Assembly (NCBI RefSeq): GCF_900177685.1
Contig: NZ_FXAY01000002.1
Span: 434,001 to 498,000 of the forward strand
Source: Agreia pratensis
Lineage (GTDB): Bacteria > Actinomycetota > Actinomycetes > Actinomycetales > Microbacteriaceae
DNA length: 64,000 nt
Direction of reading: 5' to 3'
The translations under genes were made by a program, and so were the position numbers. The notes under the pieces are model-generated. The model was given only the letters and a program-made list of their open reading frames with translations. It was not told the DNA's origin and searched no databases. This document shows, one piece after another, positions 47,559-55,652 of the stretch (the stretch's first letter is position 1; every line of letters begins with the position of its first letter).

Positions 47559-48030
47559 TGAAACCGGTCTTTACGCACAAAAGGAAGCATTTAACGAAGT
47601 TGGTGTTCTTCTGTACCGACTCTTGGGCGATGGAGATACTCGAATTCAGTATGTGGCCACTCTTCTCGCTCCAGTGACTTACGAGTACGTCGATGCATAC
47701 AACCCTGCAGGGAAACTAGAATCACCGGATGGCAAGTTTCGGTCGGTACGGGTATCGACGGAGTTATCAAAGGCGCTTGCCGAGCTCAGGGCCGCGTCTT
47801 ACCGGGAGGGCGCCGGGACCTGGTTCAGTATCAAGATCACGGTGACGGCTGCTGGTGCTGCAACGGCTGAGTATAACTATGACGAGGAGCCGGAGTGGGA
47901 TGCGCCTGTTGATTCGGTTGCGTATGTGGCAGATCAGGAGAAGTTTCCTCGTGATGTGGATAAGCAGCCGGAGTGGTTGAAGCAGAAATTGGCCGAGGGG
48001 CGCGCGGCGTTGGCCGCGCGAGGCAAATGA
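47551..48030 (+). CDS. YezG-family immunity protein, copy 1
   Basis: 159 residues beginning MSDETGLYAQKEAFNEVGVLLYRLL. It contains YREGAGTWFSIKITVT, the hallmark NYDEEPEWDAPVDSVAYVADQEKFPRD region and PEWLKQKLAEG at the C-terminus, all typical of the YezG (DUF600) immunity family. These proteins neutralise nuclease toxins of the YeeF/EndoNS type in Bacillus. It overlaps the orphan nuclease module by 8 bp and the next immunity gene by 4 bp, which makes it the probable cognate antitoxin. Confidence 0.85.
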   Translation: MSDETGLYAQKEAFNEVGVLLYRLLGDGDTRIQYVATLLAPVTYEYVDAYNPAGKLESPDGKFRSVRVSTELSKALAELRAASYREGAGTWFSIKITVTAAGAATAEYNYDEEPEWDAPVDSVAYVADQEKFPRDVDKQPEWLKQKLAEGRAALAARGK

Positions 48031-48479
48031 CGAACGCTTCCGGCAACGAGCTGGGCGGGATTCTTGGTGAGAGGGTCTATTTCGAGGAGACAGCTAAGGC
48101 ACTCTTTTCGTTGATCCCTTCGGGGTTCGAGCGTGTTGAGTTGAGGATGAGGGCACTTGTCGGCTTTAACAGTGCCTCGGCTCGGATTCTTCGAGCTGAT
48201 GGTTCCCGTGATTCTTTGAAGGATTTTGACAGTGCGACGGACGCGGCGAAGCGGTTACGTGAGGCTATGTATCGGGAGGGTGCTGGTACGTGGTTCAGTG
48301 TTCTTTTCGTGGTGACGGTCGAGGGCAAAGTTGATGTGGCATACAACTATGACGAGGAGCCGGAGTGGAAATACCCGATCGATCCGGTGTTGTATGTGCA
48401 GGATTTTGAGAGGTTCCCGCGTGACCCGGAGAACATTCCGGAGTGGTTGCAGAAGCGTGTACTTGAAGCGAGAAGCTGA
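48027..48479 (+). CDS. YezG-family immunity protein, copy 2
   Basis: 150 residues from ATG 48027, in ATGA overlap with copy 1. It shares MYREGAGTWFSVLFVVTVEG, YNYDEEPEWKYPIDPVLYV and FPRDPENIPEWLQKR with the family. The N-terminal half (GILGERVYFEETAKALFSLIP) is clearly diverged from copies 1 and 3. It probably protects against a different toxin allele. Tandem non-identical immunity genes are usual downstream of exchanging toxin cassettes. Confidence 0.85.
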   Translation: MTNASGNELGGILGERVYFEETAKALFSLIPSGFERVELRMRALVGFNSASARILRADGSRDSLKDFDSATDAAKRLREAMYREGAGTWFSVLFVVTVEGKVDVAYNYDEEPEWKYPIDPVLYVQDFERFPRDPENIPEWLQKRVLEARS

Positions 48480-48701
48480 GGCGACGTAGAGCCGAACAGT
48501 CGGAGTCCTGGGCCGAGCGCAGTTCACAACAAAGCGCGGAACGACCGGCTGGGGCGAAGCGGAGATTTGCTGTCGTGAAACTCATCGTGTTGCAGAAGCG
48601 GTACGCCGAAATCGAGCGGAGCGAGGAAGGTCTGAGGATTTCGGAGAGTCGAAACCCCGAGGGGGATCTCGTCTAAGCCGTTTGCGCCTAACATTCGAAG
48701 A
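48480..48701. other. unexplained 222-bp spacer between immunity genes
   Basis: No start with a ribosome-binding site and no recognised protein. One plus frame stays open from 48480 to a TAA near 48676, ending in KRYAEIERSEEGLRISESRN-like charged sequence without a methionine start. It may be a scar of a lost toxin or immunity cassette. Nothing else is seen. Confidence 0.35.
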
Positions 48702-49166
48702 ATGGTTGAGCCGGGGAACGTCATCGTCCAGAAGGAAGCTTTCGAGAAGGTCGGGTCGCTCTTATATGGCCTCCTGTCGAGTGGCGATGAGCGAATCGAG
48801 TTGACGGTCAGCTCCGTCGGTCCCATTAGCAGCCCGCGCCTACGCTCCTTCAATCCCAATGGGAAGTTCTCGACGCCGGACGGGCCTGCCAATTCTGTTT
48901 TTGGCCCATTCGAACTAAACCAAGCGATCGACGACCTTCGGGCCGCCTGTTACAGGGAAGGTGCGGGGACGTGGTTTTCGACAAAGATCACGGTCACTGC
49001 GGGAGGAAGTGCTAACGCGGAGTACAACTATGATCACGAGCCGGATTGGGGAGACGTACCAATCGACTCCGGCGCCTACCTCAGCGATCTTGCTGCTTTT
49101 CCGCGAGCCGAAGACAAGTTGCCCGATTGGCTGAAGCTCAAGTTGGCTGAGGCTCGCGCCCGATAG
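48702..49166 (+). CDS. YezG-family immunity protein, copy 3
   Basis: 154 residues, most similar by eye to copy 1: VQKEAFEKVGSLLYGLLSSGD, YREGAGTWFSTKITVTAGG and YNYDHEPDWGDVPIDSGAYL, with PDWLKLKLAEARA at the end. It is the last gene of the T7SS island and is separated from copy 2 by 222 bp. It is presumably an orphan immunity gene kept against toxins carried by relatives. Confidence 0.82.
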   Translation: MVEPGNVIVQKEAFEKVGSLLYGLLSSGDERIELTVSSVGPISSPRLRSFNPNGKFSTPDGPANSVFGPFELNQAIDDLRAACYREGAGTWFSTKITVTAGGSANAEYNYDHEPDWGDVPIDSGAYLSDLAAFPRAEDKLPDWLKLKLAEARAR

Positions 49167-49344
49167 CTGTCAGCGTGTGACGGTGTCTCACAAGCGCAGG
49201 TAGTACCCCGGTACGACGCGCTCCGATCAAGACCGTCCCCGCGGGCGATTCGCTCGTCTTCGCCGACTTCTACTGTCGAAGAAGTGGGGGAGGGTCGGCC
49301 TCCTCCACGTCAACTTCACTGACGTGAATCGACAGGAGATCGAC

Positions 49345-50271
49345 ATGATCGAAGCACAGTCCCTTACCAAGCGGTATGGCCAACGAACAGCGGTGGATGC
49401 CGCCAGCTTCACGGTGCGGCCGGGCAAGGTCACGGGCCTCCTGGGCCCGAACGGCGCGGGCAAGTCCACCACGATGCGCATGATCGTGGGGCTCGACCGG
49501 CCCACGTCGGGCAGCGTTCGCGTGAATGGCCACTTCTATGCCGAGCACTCGGCCCCTCTTCACGAGGTCGGCGCCCTGCTCGACGCGAAGGCCATTCACT
49601 CGGGCCGCTCGGCCTACAACCACCTGCTCGCCCTCGGAGCCACCCACGGCATCGGAGCTGCCCGGGTTCGCGAGGTCATCGACCTCACCGGTCTGCAGGC
49701 CGTGGCCGGCAAGCGCGTCGGCGGTTTCTCGCTCGGTATGGGCCAGCGTCTCGGCATCGCGGCCGCTCTTCTAGGCGACCCGCAGACCCTCATTCTCGAC
49801 GAGCCCATCAATGGTCTCGACCCCGAGGGTGTTCTCTGGGTGCGCGGGCTGCTCAAGCACCTCGCCGCAGAGGGCCGCACCATTCTGCTCTCGAGCCACC
49901 TCATGAGCGAGATGGCCATGACCGCAGATCACATCATCGTCTTCGGCCGGGGCCGCGTCATCGCGGATGCCCCGGTGGCCGACATCGTCGGGCAGGGCGC
50001 GGTCACATCGGTGCGCGTCTCGAGCCCGCAGGCGGCCGAGCTCGCCCGGCTGCTGGCCGCTCCGGATGTTCAGATCACGAGTGCGAGCGGCTCGACGCTC
50101 GACGTGGCCGGCGTCTCGGCGGCGACCATCGGCGGCGTCGCCGCATCCAACGGTCTGGTGCTGCACGAGCTGACCACCGTCACCGGCTCTCTCGAAGAGG
50201 CCTACCTGCGTCTCACCGCAGATGAAGTCGAATATCACACGCAGTCCGTCACCCCGGAGGTTGTCCGATGA
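49345..50271 (+). CDS. ABC transporter ATP-binding protein (antibiotic-type)
   Basis: 308 residues from ATG 49345 (AGGAG 6 bp upstream). It has Walker A GPNGAGKST, signature FSLGMGQRLGIAAALL (a degenerate LSGGQ, as in lantibiotic/bacitracin exporters), Walker B LILDEPINGLDPEG and the H-loop SSHLMSEM. The C-terminal ~80 residues are the small domain of the DrrA/BcrA type. It energises the permease encoded next (4-bp overlap). The operon continues with a histidine kinase and response regulator that probably control it. Confidence 0.92.
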   Translation: MIEAQSLTKRYGQRTAVDAASFTVRPGKVTGLLGPNGAGKSTTMRMIVGLDRPTSGSVRVNGHFYAEHSAPLHEVGALLDAKAIHSGRSAYNHLLALGATHGIGAARVREVIDLTGLQAVAGKRVGGFSLGMGQRLGIAAALLGDPQTLILDEPINGLDPEGVLWVRGLLKHLAAEGRTILLSSHLMSEMAMTADHIIVFGRGRVIADAPVADIVGQGAVTSVRVSSPQAAELARLLAAPDVQITSASGSTLDVAGVSAATIGGVAASNGLVLHELTTVTGSLEEAYLRLTADEVEYHTQSVTPEVVR

Positions 50272-51092
50272 GTACCCTTGCCCAACCCAGTCTCTCCCGT
50301 TCGAGCCACATCGACGCGTCGAACCGGGGTCTCAGCGCCACCGGCATTCTGCGCAGCGAGTGGATCAAGCTGCGGAGCCTCCGCTCCACCTGGTGGTCGT
50401 TCGGAATCATCGTTGCCATTCAGGTGGGCCTCGCAGTGCTCATCGCCCTCACTGCGGTGAAGCCCACCGGTCAGCTGCCTGCCGACGCAGCGACCGATGC
50501 GGCTATCTCCACGATCTCCGCCGGGCTGCTCTTCGGTCAGCTCGTTATCGCCGTGCTCGGCGTGCTTGTGATCAGCGGTGAATACTCGACGGGGCAGATC
50601 CGCTCGTCGTTTATGGCCGTGCCGAGCAGGTTGCCCGTGCTCGCGGCCAAGGCTGTCGTCTTCGCGATCGCCACCTTCGTAGTGGGATTCGCGAGCATCG
50701 TCGTGAGCTACTTGGTGACCATGCCCATCCTCGCCGAGGCCGGGGTGCAGGCCAACCCCGGTGACCCCGCCCTGTGGGTGCGGCTCGCCGGTGCAGCCGG
50801 TTACCTCGTTCTGATCGGATTGGTGTCGTTCGGCATCGGCGCGGCCCTGCGGTCGACCCCTGGTGGAATCGCGGCGAGCCTCGGTCTTCTCCTCGTTGTG
50901 CCGACCGTATTCCAGCTGATCTCGGCAAGCTGGGCCACGACCCTCGTCGAATGGCTGCCCAGTTCGGTGGGTTCGGGCCTGTTCTACTGGGGCGGAACGT
51001 TCGAACCGTGGCAGGCGCTGCTCGTTATGCTCGGATGGGTCGCCGTGTTCATCGCCACTGCGGCAGTTCTGATGAAGCGAAGGGACGCGTAG
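50268..51092 (+). CDS. ABC-2 type transporter permease
   Basis: 274 residues with six predicted transmembrane helices, after a hydrophilic start of ~40 residues. It contains ILRSEWIKLRSLRSTWWSF, the typical opening of actinobacterial ABC-2 permeases, LVISGEYSTGQIRSSFMAVP (conserved GEY...I..s...P motif) and a final helix VFIATAAVLMKRRDA. It pairs with the preceding ATPase as an exporter, possibly for peptide antibiotics. Coupled upstream by ATGA overlap. Confidence 0.9.
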   Translation: MSTLAQPSLSRSSHIDASNRGLSATGILRSEWIKLRSLRSTWWSFGIIVAIQVGLAVLIALTAVKPTGQLPADAATDAAISTISAGLLFGQLVIAVLGVLVISGEYSTGQIRSSFMAVPSRLPVLAAKAVVFAIATFVVGFASIVVSYLVTMPILAEAGVQANPGDPALWVRLAGAAGYLVLIGLVSFGIGAALRSTPGGIAASLGLLLVVPTVFQLISASWATTLVEWLPSSVGSGLFYWGGTFEPWQALLVMLGWVAVFIATAAVLMKRRDA

Positions 51093-51097
51093 CTCTC

Positions 51098-52465
51098 GTG
51101 TCGACCGATCCAGCCGTGGTGCCCCAGGCCCAGGCTGGATCGTCGCGCGTTCTGCGCCCGAAGCGGGTCGAGGAGTACGACCCTCAACGACTCGGACTAC
51201 CGAAGCCCCCCGGTTTCATCCGCACGTTCTTCCGCCGCAACCCGTGGATCATCGACGCGGTGCTGATGGGGCTGTTCTATTACGCGTCGATTGGCTCGCT
51301 CTTCGCGTCGGCGAACAGCCACGCTTTGGTGCCCGAGGTCCTGACCTCGGTCGTCCTCTCGCTCGGCACGACGGCGGCCATCCTCTTCCGCCGCTTCATC
51401 CCGCGCATCCTCGCAGGAATTTCGAGTGCGCTCCTGTTGGCGATATTCCCGGGGAGTACGGGTTCGTCGGTCGGAATCATCGCGATGCTGATCGCCCTCT
51501 ACGCGCTCGCGGTTTATCGATCTGCGAGATCGGCGTGGCTCTGGACGATCATCGGAACCATCGCCGCCACCCTCGGCGCACTCTCGGCTGGCCTTCTCGA
51601 CGTGGGAGTGGGGCTGGTCGCTTTCCTTGGCTACGGCATGATGTTCGTGATCGCGACGCTCATCGGCATCAGCGTCGGCAACCGGGTGCGCTATATGGAT
51701 GCGGTGTTCGCTCGCGCGGCCCAGCTGGCCCGCGAGCGAGACCAGCAGGCGCAACTCGCCACGGCATCCGAACGAGCCCGCATCGCCCGCGAGATGCACG
51801 ACATCGTCGCCCACAGCCTCACCGTGATGATCGCCCTCGCAGACGGCGCGACGCGCGCCGCGACCAGCGATCCAGACAGGGCGAAGGATGCGATGGCGCA
51901 CGTCTCCGAGATCGGCCGCACGTCACTCACCGACATGCGCCGGGTGCTCGGAGTTCTGACTGAGGCATCCGGCGACGGCTCCGGAGATGCTTCATCCGGG
52001 GGAGGTGCAGTCCCTCTGGCTCCGCAGCCCACGTTCGACGAACTGCGTCCGCTGATCGACTCGTATCGCGCCGCAGGGCTGCCGATCACATTGACCGTCT
52101 CAGGCGCCGTGCCCGACGACTCTGCCACGCAACTGACGGTATTCCGGGTGGTGCAAGAGGCGCTGACGAATGCCCTGCGCTACGCACGAACGCCATCGCG
52201 AGTCGAGGTGGCCGTCGATTTCACTGCGGCAAGCCTCACCGAGGTGACCGTGAGTGATGACGGATTCGAAGCCTCGGCCGACTCGGCACCTGTCTCGGTC
52301 GGTTCGGGCCGAGGGCTCATCGGCATGCGTGAGCGCGTCGCGCTCTATGGAGGCACCGTCGAAGCCGGCCCCATCGAACCGCGCGGCTGGCGAGTGCACG
52401 CGAAAATTCCCATGGCAGCCCACCCCTCAGATCGTTCATCCTCAGAAGAGAGCACCCCGCTATGA
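51098..52465 (+). CDS. sensor histidine kinase, NarL/DesK-type
   Basis: 455 residues from GTG 51098, 5 bp after the permease gene. The N-terminal half carries about five transmembrane helices with almost no extracytoplasmic loop, so it resembles intramembrane-sensing kinases. The HisKA_3 dimerisation motif is RARIAREMHDIVAHSLTVMI with the phosphorylated His. The ATPase domain shows FRVVQEALTNALRYA and GRGLIGMRERVALYGG. It phosphorylates the response regulator encoded next. Together with the ABC genes it looks like an antimicrobial-peptide sensing and export module. Confidence 0.92.
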   Translation: MSTDPAVVPQAQAGSSRVLRPKRVEEYDPQRLGLPKPPGFIRTFFRRNPWIIDAVLMGLFYYASIGSLFASANSHALVPEVLTSVVLSLGTTAAILFRRFIPRILAGISSALLLAIFPGSTGSSVGIIAMLIALYALAVYRSARSAWLWTIIGTIAATLGALSAGLLDVGVGLVAFLGYGMMFVIATLIGISVGNRVRYMDAVFARAAQLARERDQQAQLATASERARIAREMHDIVAHSLTVMIALADGATRAATSDPDRAKDAMAHVSEIGRTSLTDMRRVLGVLTEASGDGSGDASSGGGAVPLAPQPTFDELRPLIDSYRAAGLPITLTVSGAVPDDSATQLTVFRVVQEALTNALRYARTPSRVEVAVDFTAASLTEVTVSDDGFEASADSAPVSVGSGRGLIGMRERVALYGGTVEAGPIEPRGWRVHAKIPMAAHPSDRSSSEESTPL

Positions 52466-53172
52466 GTCTCGCCCCCGATCCCGCCGGCCCCGTCGAGTAC
52501 CCGGCCGTGCGCATCCTGCTCGTCGACGATCAGGCACTGCTGCGTGTCGGCATGCGCATGGTGCTCGAGTCGGAGCCCGGCTTCGAGGTCGTGGGCGAGG
52601 CGGGTGACGGCCGCGACGCGATTCGGCAGGCGCGCGCCTTGCGACCCGACGTGATTCTGATGGACGTGCGGATGCCTGTTCTCGACGGCATCGAGGCGAC
52701 GCGCGAGATCGTGCGAGAGCAGGCCGCGAGCCGCATCATCATCCTCACCACCTTCGACCTCGACGAGTACGCGTTCGCGGGTCTGCGCGCCGGAGCCAGC
52801 GGATTCCTGCTCAAAGACGCGAGGCCGACCGAACTCGTCACCGCGATCCGGGCTGTCGCATCCGGTGACGCGGCCGTGTCGGCGCGCATCACCCGTGAGC
52901 TGCTCACGATGTTCGGCGACAGCCTTCCGGATGCGTCGGGCGGGCCCTCGCAGACGGCCTCGGCCGCGCGGCTGGCCGTGCTCACCGAGCGCGAACTCGA
53001 GGTGCTCACCGCCATCGGCGAGGGGCTGTCGAACATGGAGATCGCGGCACGCTTCGTGCTGTCGGAGTCGACAGTGAAGACCCACGTGGGCCGTATTCTG
53101 CAGAAGCTCGAGCTGCGCGACCGCGTGCACGCCGTGATCCTCGCCTACGACACGGGGCTCGTGGGACGGTAG
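52462..53172 (+). CDS. LuxR/NarL-family response regulator
   Basis: 236 residues, overlapping the kinase stop by 4 bp. The receiver domain has [12 protein letters not shown], phospho-acceptor Asp in [12 protein letters not shown], and [26 protein letters not shown]. The C-terminal LuxR-type HTH reads [21 protein letters not shown] then [17 protein letters not shown]. It most likely controls the ABC-kinase-regulator operon itself. Confidence 0.93.
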   Translation: MSLAPDPAGPVEYPAVRILLVDDQALLRVGMRMVLESEPGFEVVGEAGDGRDAIRQARALRPDVILMDVRMPVLDGIEATREIVREQAASRIIILTTFDLDEYAFAGLRAGASGFLLKDARPTELVTAIRAVASGDAAVSARITRELLTMFGDSLPDASGGPSQTASAARLAVLTERELEVLTAIGEGLSNMEIAARFVLSESTVKTHVGRILQKLELRDRVHAVILAYDTGLVGR

Positions 53173-53178
53173 CGCTGT

Positions 53179-53200
53179 GGTTCCCTGAGCCTGCCGAAGT
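53179..53200. repeat. CCCTTCGACAGGCTCAGGG-type repeat, copy 3 (inverse orientation)
   Basis: GGTTCCCTGAGCCTGCCGAAG lies between the response regulator stop and the prolyl aminopeptidase promoter. Confidence 0.55.
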
Positions 53201-53223
53201 GCGGTGTCTTCTAAAATCAGTTC

Positions 53224-54183
53224 ATGCGAACCCTCTACCCCGAAATCGAGCCCTTCGACTCCGGTCTTCTCGACGTCGGAGACGGCCAGTCGATCTACTG
53301 GGAGACATCGGGCAACCCCGACGGCAAGCCCGTCGTGTTCTTGCACGGCGGACCCGGCGCCGGATCGGGCCCCGCGCATCGACGGCTCTTCGACCCCAGC
53401 CGCTACCTCATCGTCGTGCTCGACCAGCGCGGCTGCGGGCGCAGTCTGCCTCATGCCAGTGAGCCGGGTTTCGACCTCGCGACGAACACCACCTGGCATC
53501 TTGTCGCCGACCTCGAACTGCTACGCGAGCACCTCGGCGTCACCCGCTGGCAAGTCTTCGGGGGCTCTTGGGGCAGCACGCTCGCCCTCGCTTACGCCGA
53601 GACGCATCCCGACCGGGTGACCGAGCTCGTGCTGCGCGGAATCTTCACCCTGCGCCGCTCCGAACTCGCCTGGTTCTACGAGGGGGCCGGCGCTCACGAG
53701 GTGCTTCCCGACCTCTGGCCAGGCTTCCTCGCGCCGGTTCCCGTCGGTGAACGCGGCTCGCTGATCCAGGCCTACCACCGCCTGCTCAACGACCCCGACC
53801 CGGCCGTGCACGGGCCGGCGGCCGTCGCGTGGGCGACGTGGGAGGCATCCGCCATCACCCTGCTGCCGCGCCCGGAACTCGTAGCGGCGTTCGCAGACCC
53901 CACCTACGCGCTGGCGTTCGCACGCATCGAGAACCACTACTTCGTGAACGAGGGCTGGATGGAGGAGGGGCAGCTCATCGCGAACGCCGCGGTGCTGCGC
54001 CAGATTCCGACCGTGATCGTGCAGGGCCGCTACGACCTCTGCACGCCCGCGGTCACCGCCTGGGATCTGCACGAGGCTCTGCCCGAAGCGGAGTTCCGGC
54101 TGATTCCCGACGCGGGCCACGCCTTCGACGAGCCCGGCATCCTCGACGCGCTGATCGAGGCGACAGACCGCTTCGCCGTGTGA
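53224..54183 (+). CDS. pip: prolyl aminopeptidase (proline iminopeptidase)
   Basis: 319 residues, the usual size of peptidase family S33. It releases N-terminal proline from peptides in the cytoplasm (EC 3.4.11.5). Family landmarks are LHGGPGAGSGPAHRRLFDP (oxyanion hole), DQRGCGRSLP, the nucleophile elbow GGSWGSTLALAYAE (Ser about 116), WEASAITLLP, the catalytic Asp in QGRYDLCTP, and the His in DAGHAFDEPGI. It is monocistronic, followed by an intergenic REP-like repeat. Confidence 0.95.
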   Translation: MRTLYPEIEPFDSGLLDVGDGQSIYWETSGNPDGKPVVFLHGGPGAGSGPAHRRLFDPSRYLIVVLDQRGCGRSLPHASEPGFDLATNTTWHLVADLELLREHLGVTRWQVFGGSWGSTLALAYAETHPDRVTELVLRGIFTLRRSELAWFYEGAGAHEVLPDLWPGFLAPVPVGERGSLIQAYHRLLNDPDPAVHGPAAVAWATWEASAITLLPRPELVAAFADPTYALAFARIENHYFVNEGWMEEGQLIANAAVLRQIPTVIVQGRYDLCTPAVTAWDLHEALPEAEFRLIPDAGHAFDEPGILDALIEATDRFAV

Positions 54184-54199
54184 GCGGATTCTCCTCGCC

Positions 54200-54289
54200 G
54201 GTCGAGTAGGCCGTCCGCGGCCGTATCGAGACCATCGACAGGGATCTCGATACGTCGGCTCGTTCCTCGCTCGACTACTCGATCAGCGC
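54200..54289. repeat. TCGAGTAG/GTATCGAGACC repeat cluster 1
   Basis: The cluster holds GGTCGAGTAGGCC, CCGTATCGAGACC, GATCTCGATACG and GCTCGACTACTCGATCAGCG motifs in both orientations, able to fold into hairpins. It overlaps the last codons of the minus-strand gene ending at 54275. Related clusters lie at 57149-57400 and 61960-62100. Confidence 0.75.
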
Positions 54290-55555
54290 AGCGTCCGACT
54301 CGTCGTCGACGAAGCCGCCGACGGCCAGCTGCAGCGCGCGAGAGAACGCGTGCGCGCGGTCGGGTTCGACGACGTAGCGGATGCCTCCGGTCGCCACGGG
54401 CGTCTCTCTCAGCGCACCCGAGACGGCCAGCTCACCGAGTACAGCGACGGTTCGCTCGGAGGCGTACTCGTTCGACAGTCGATGCACCTCGGCTGAGAGT
54501 TCTTCGTCGTCGTCACCGAACAGCCCCTCGTCATCGGGATCGTCGTGATCGGGGAGAGCGTCGTCGAAGACCAGATTGAGTGCGTCGACCGACGCGCCGG
54601 GCAGCAGCTCGGGTGAGAGGGCCACGCAGAGCTGGCCGATGACCCGGATGGTGACCTCCGAGCCCAATTCGGTGTCGGCATCCAGTTCTTTGGTGAGCCA
54701 CCACGTGAGGTAGTGGCGCACGAACGCCACGCGCAGGTCGAGGGCCGCGGCTGCGTCGCCGTCGCCCCAGGAACCGAAGCCTGAGCCGGCGCGCAGCGAG
54801 GTGCCGTCGAGCACGATGATCTTCGACTCTGCGAGGGCGTACCACCAGGCCGAGATCGGCTGCGAATCCCACATGCTGCCGCCCGGCACCTGGCGCTGCG
54901 GCGGAAGCCCGAGCATGGCCTCGACGACCGAGATGTCGGCCGTGCGGAGCGCACCCGTGGCGGTAAGCGTCTTCTTGTCGCCGACCCACGCGAGGAACTC
55001 GGGGATCGCGGCGATGACAGACCAGCGGTCGAGAGAGGCGATCTGTGCGTCGACGGGAGCTGCCTCGACGGTCTCGAGACTCTCGACCAGCAGGGTGAAG
55101 AAGCCCGACGCGGCGCCGCCCTCGTCGCCGGTGAGCTCGTGGATGATCTCCGAGCTCTCCTCGAGCTCGGCCGTCGTGCCGCGCCAGCGCTCGGTCTCGA
55201 TCAAGAAGTCGAGCAGATGGTCGAGCACGTCGACGACCGACGCACCCTCCCAGATCGGGTCATCGAGTTCGACCTCATCTGCGTCGTCGAAGTGATCGAG
55301 CAGGGCATCGAGGGTGTCGGGCACCGGATGCGCGAGGGTGCGCTTTCCGGGCAGGCTCGCGGTGATCGTGTTGAGCCGCGAGAAGGAGGAGAGCATGGCC
55401 TCGGGGGTCGGGTGGTCGTCGAGGCCGTCGACGTGCGTCTTATACCAAGCGCCGAACGCGAGGGTCAGGGCCGAGATCGCGGTGGGCGAGGTGCCGACGG
55501 AGCGGGACACTCCGGTGCGCTTCTTCGCGCTGGATCGCTTCTTGCTGGTGGGCAT
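54275..55555 (-). CDS. hypothetical acidic soluble protein
   Basis: 426 residues from ATG 55555. A short basic Ser/Lys-rich start (MPTSKKRSSAKKRTG) precedes a soluble, acidic protein. It contains AFGAWYKTHVDGLDDHPTPEAMLSSF-like segments, DLDD..WEGASVVDVLDHLLDFLIETERW and SMWDSQPISAWWYALAESKI. The C-terminal ~80 residues look like a winged-helix (VAVLGELAVSGALRETP). I recognise no enzyme motif. The final residues ALIE are encoded by the adjoining repeat cluster. It is divergent from the membrane protein gene at 55653. Confidence 0.65.
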   Translation of the reverse strand: MPTSKKRSSAKKRTGVSRSVGTSPTAISALTLAFGAWYKTHVDGLDDHPTPEAMLSSFSRLNTITASLPGKRTLAHPVPDTLDALLDHFDDADEVELDDPIWEGASVVDVLDHLLDFLIETERWRGTTAELEESSEIIHELTGDEGGAASGFFTLLVESLETVEAAPVDAQIASLDRWSVIAAIPEFLAWVGDKKTLTATGALRTADISVVEAMLGLPPQRQVPGGSMWDSQPISAWWYALAESKIIVLDGTSLRAGSGFGSWGDGDAAAALDLRVAFVRHYLTWWLTKELDADTELGSEVTIRVIGQLCVALSPELLPGASVDALNLVFDDALPDHDDPDDEGLFGDDDEELSAEVHRLSNEYASERTVAVLGELAVSGALRETPVATGGIRYVVEPDRAHAFSRALQLAVGGFVDDESDAALIE

Positions 55556-55652
55556 GCGGGGCTCTCCGTAGGTGCTTGGGACGGGTCGTTCCATCGTAGA
55601 GCGCGGCCAGGCGGGCCTGATCGCTGAGTGCGCCGATATCGTGGTGCGGGTG

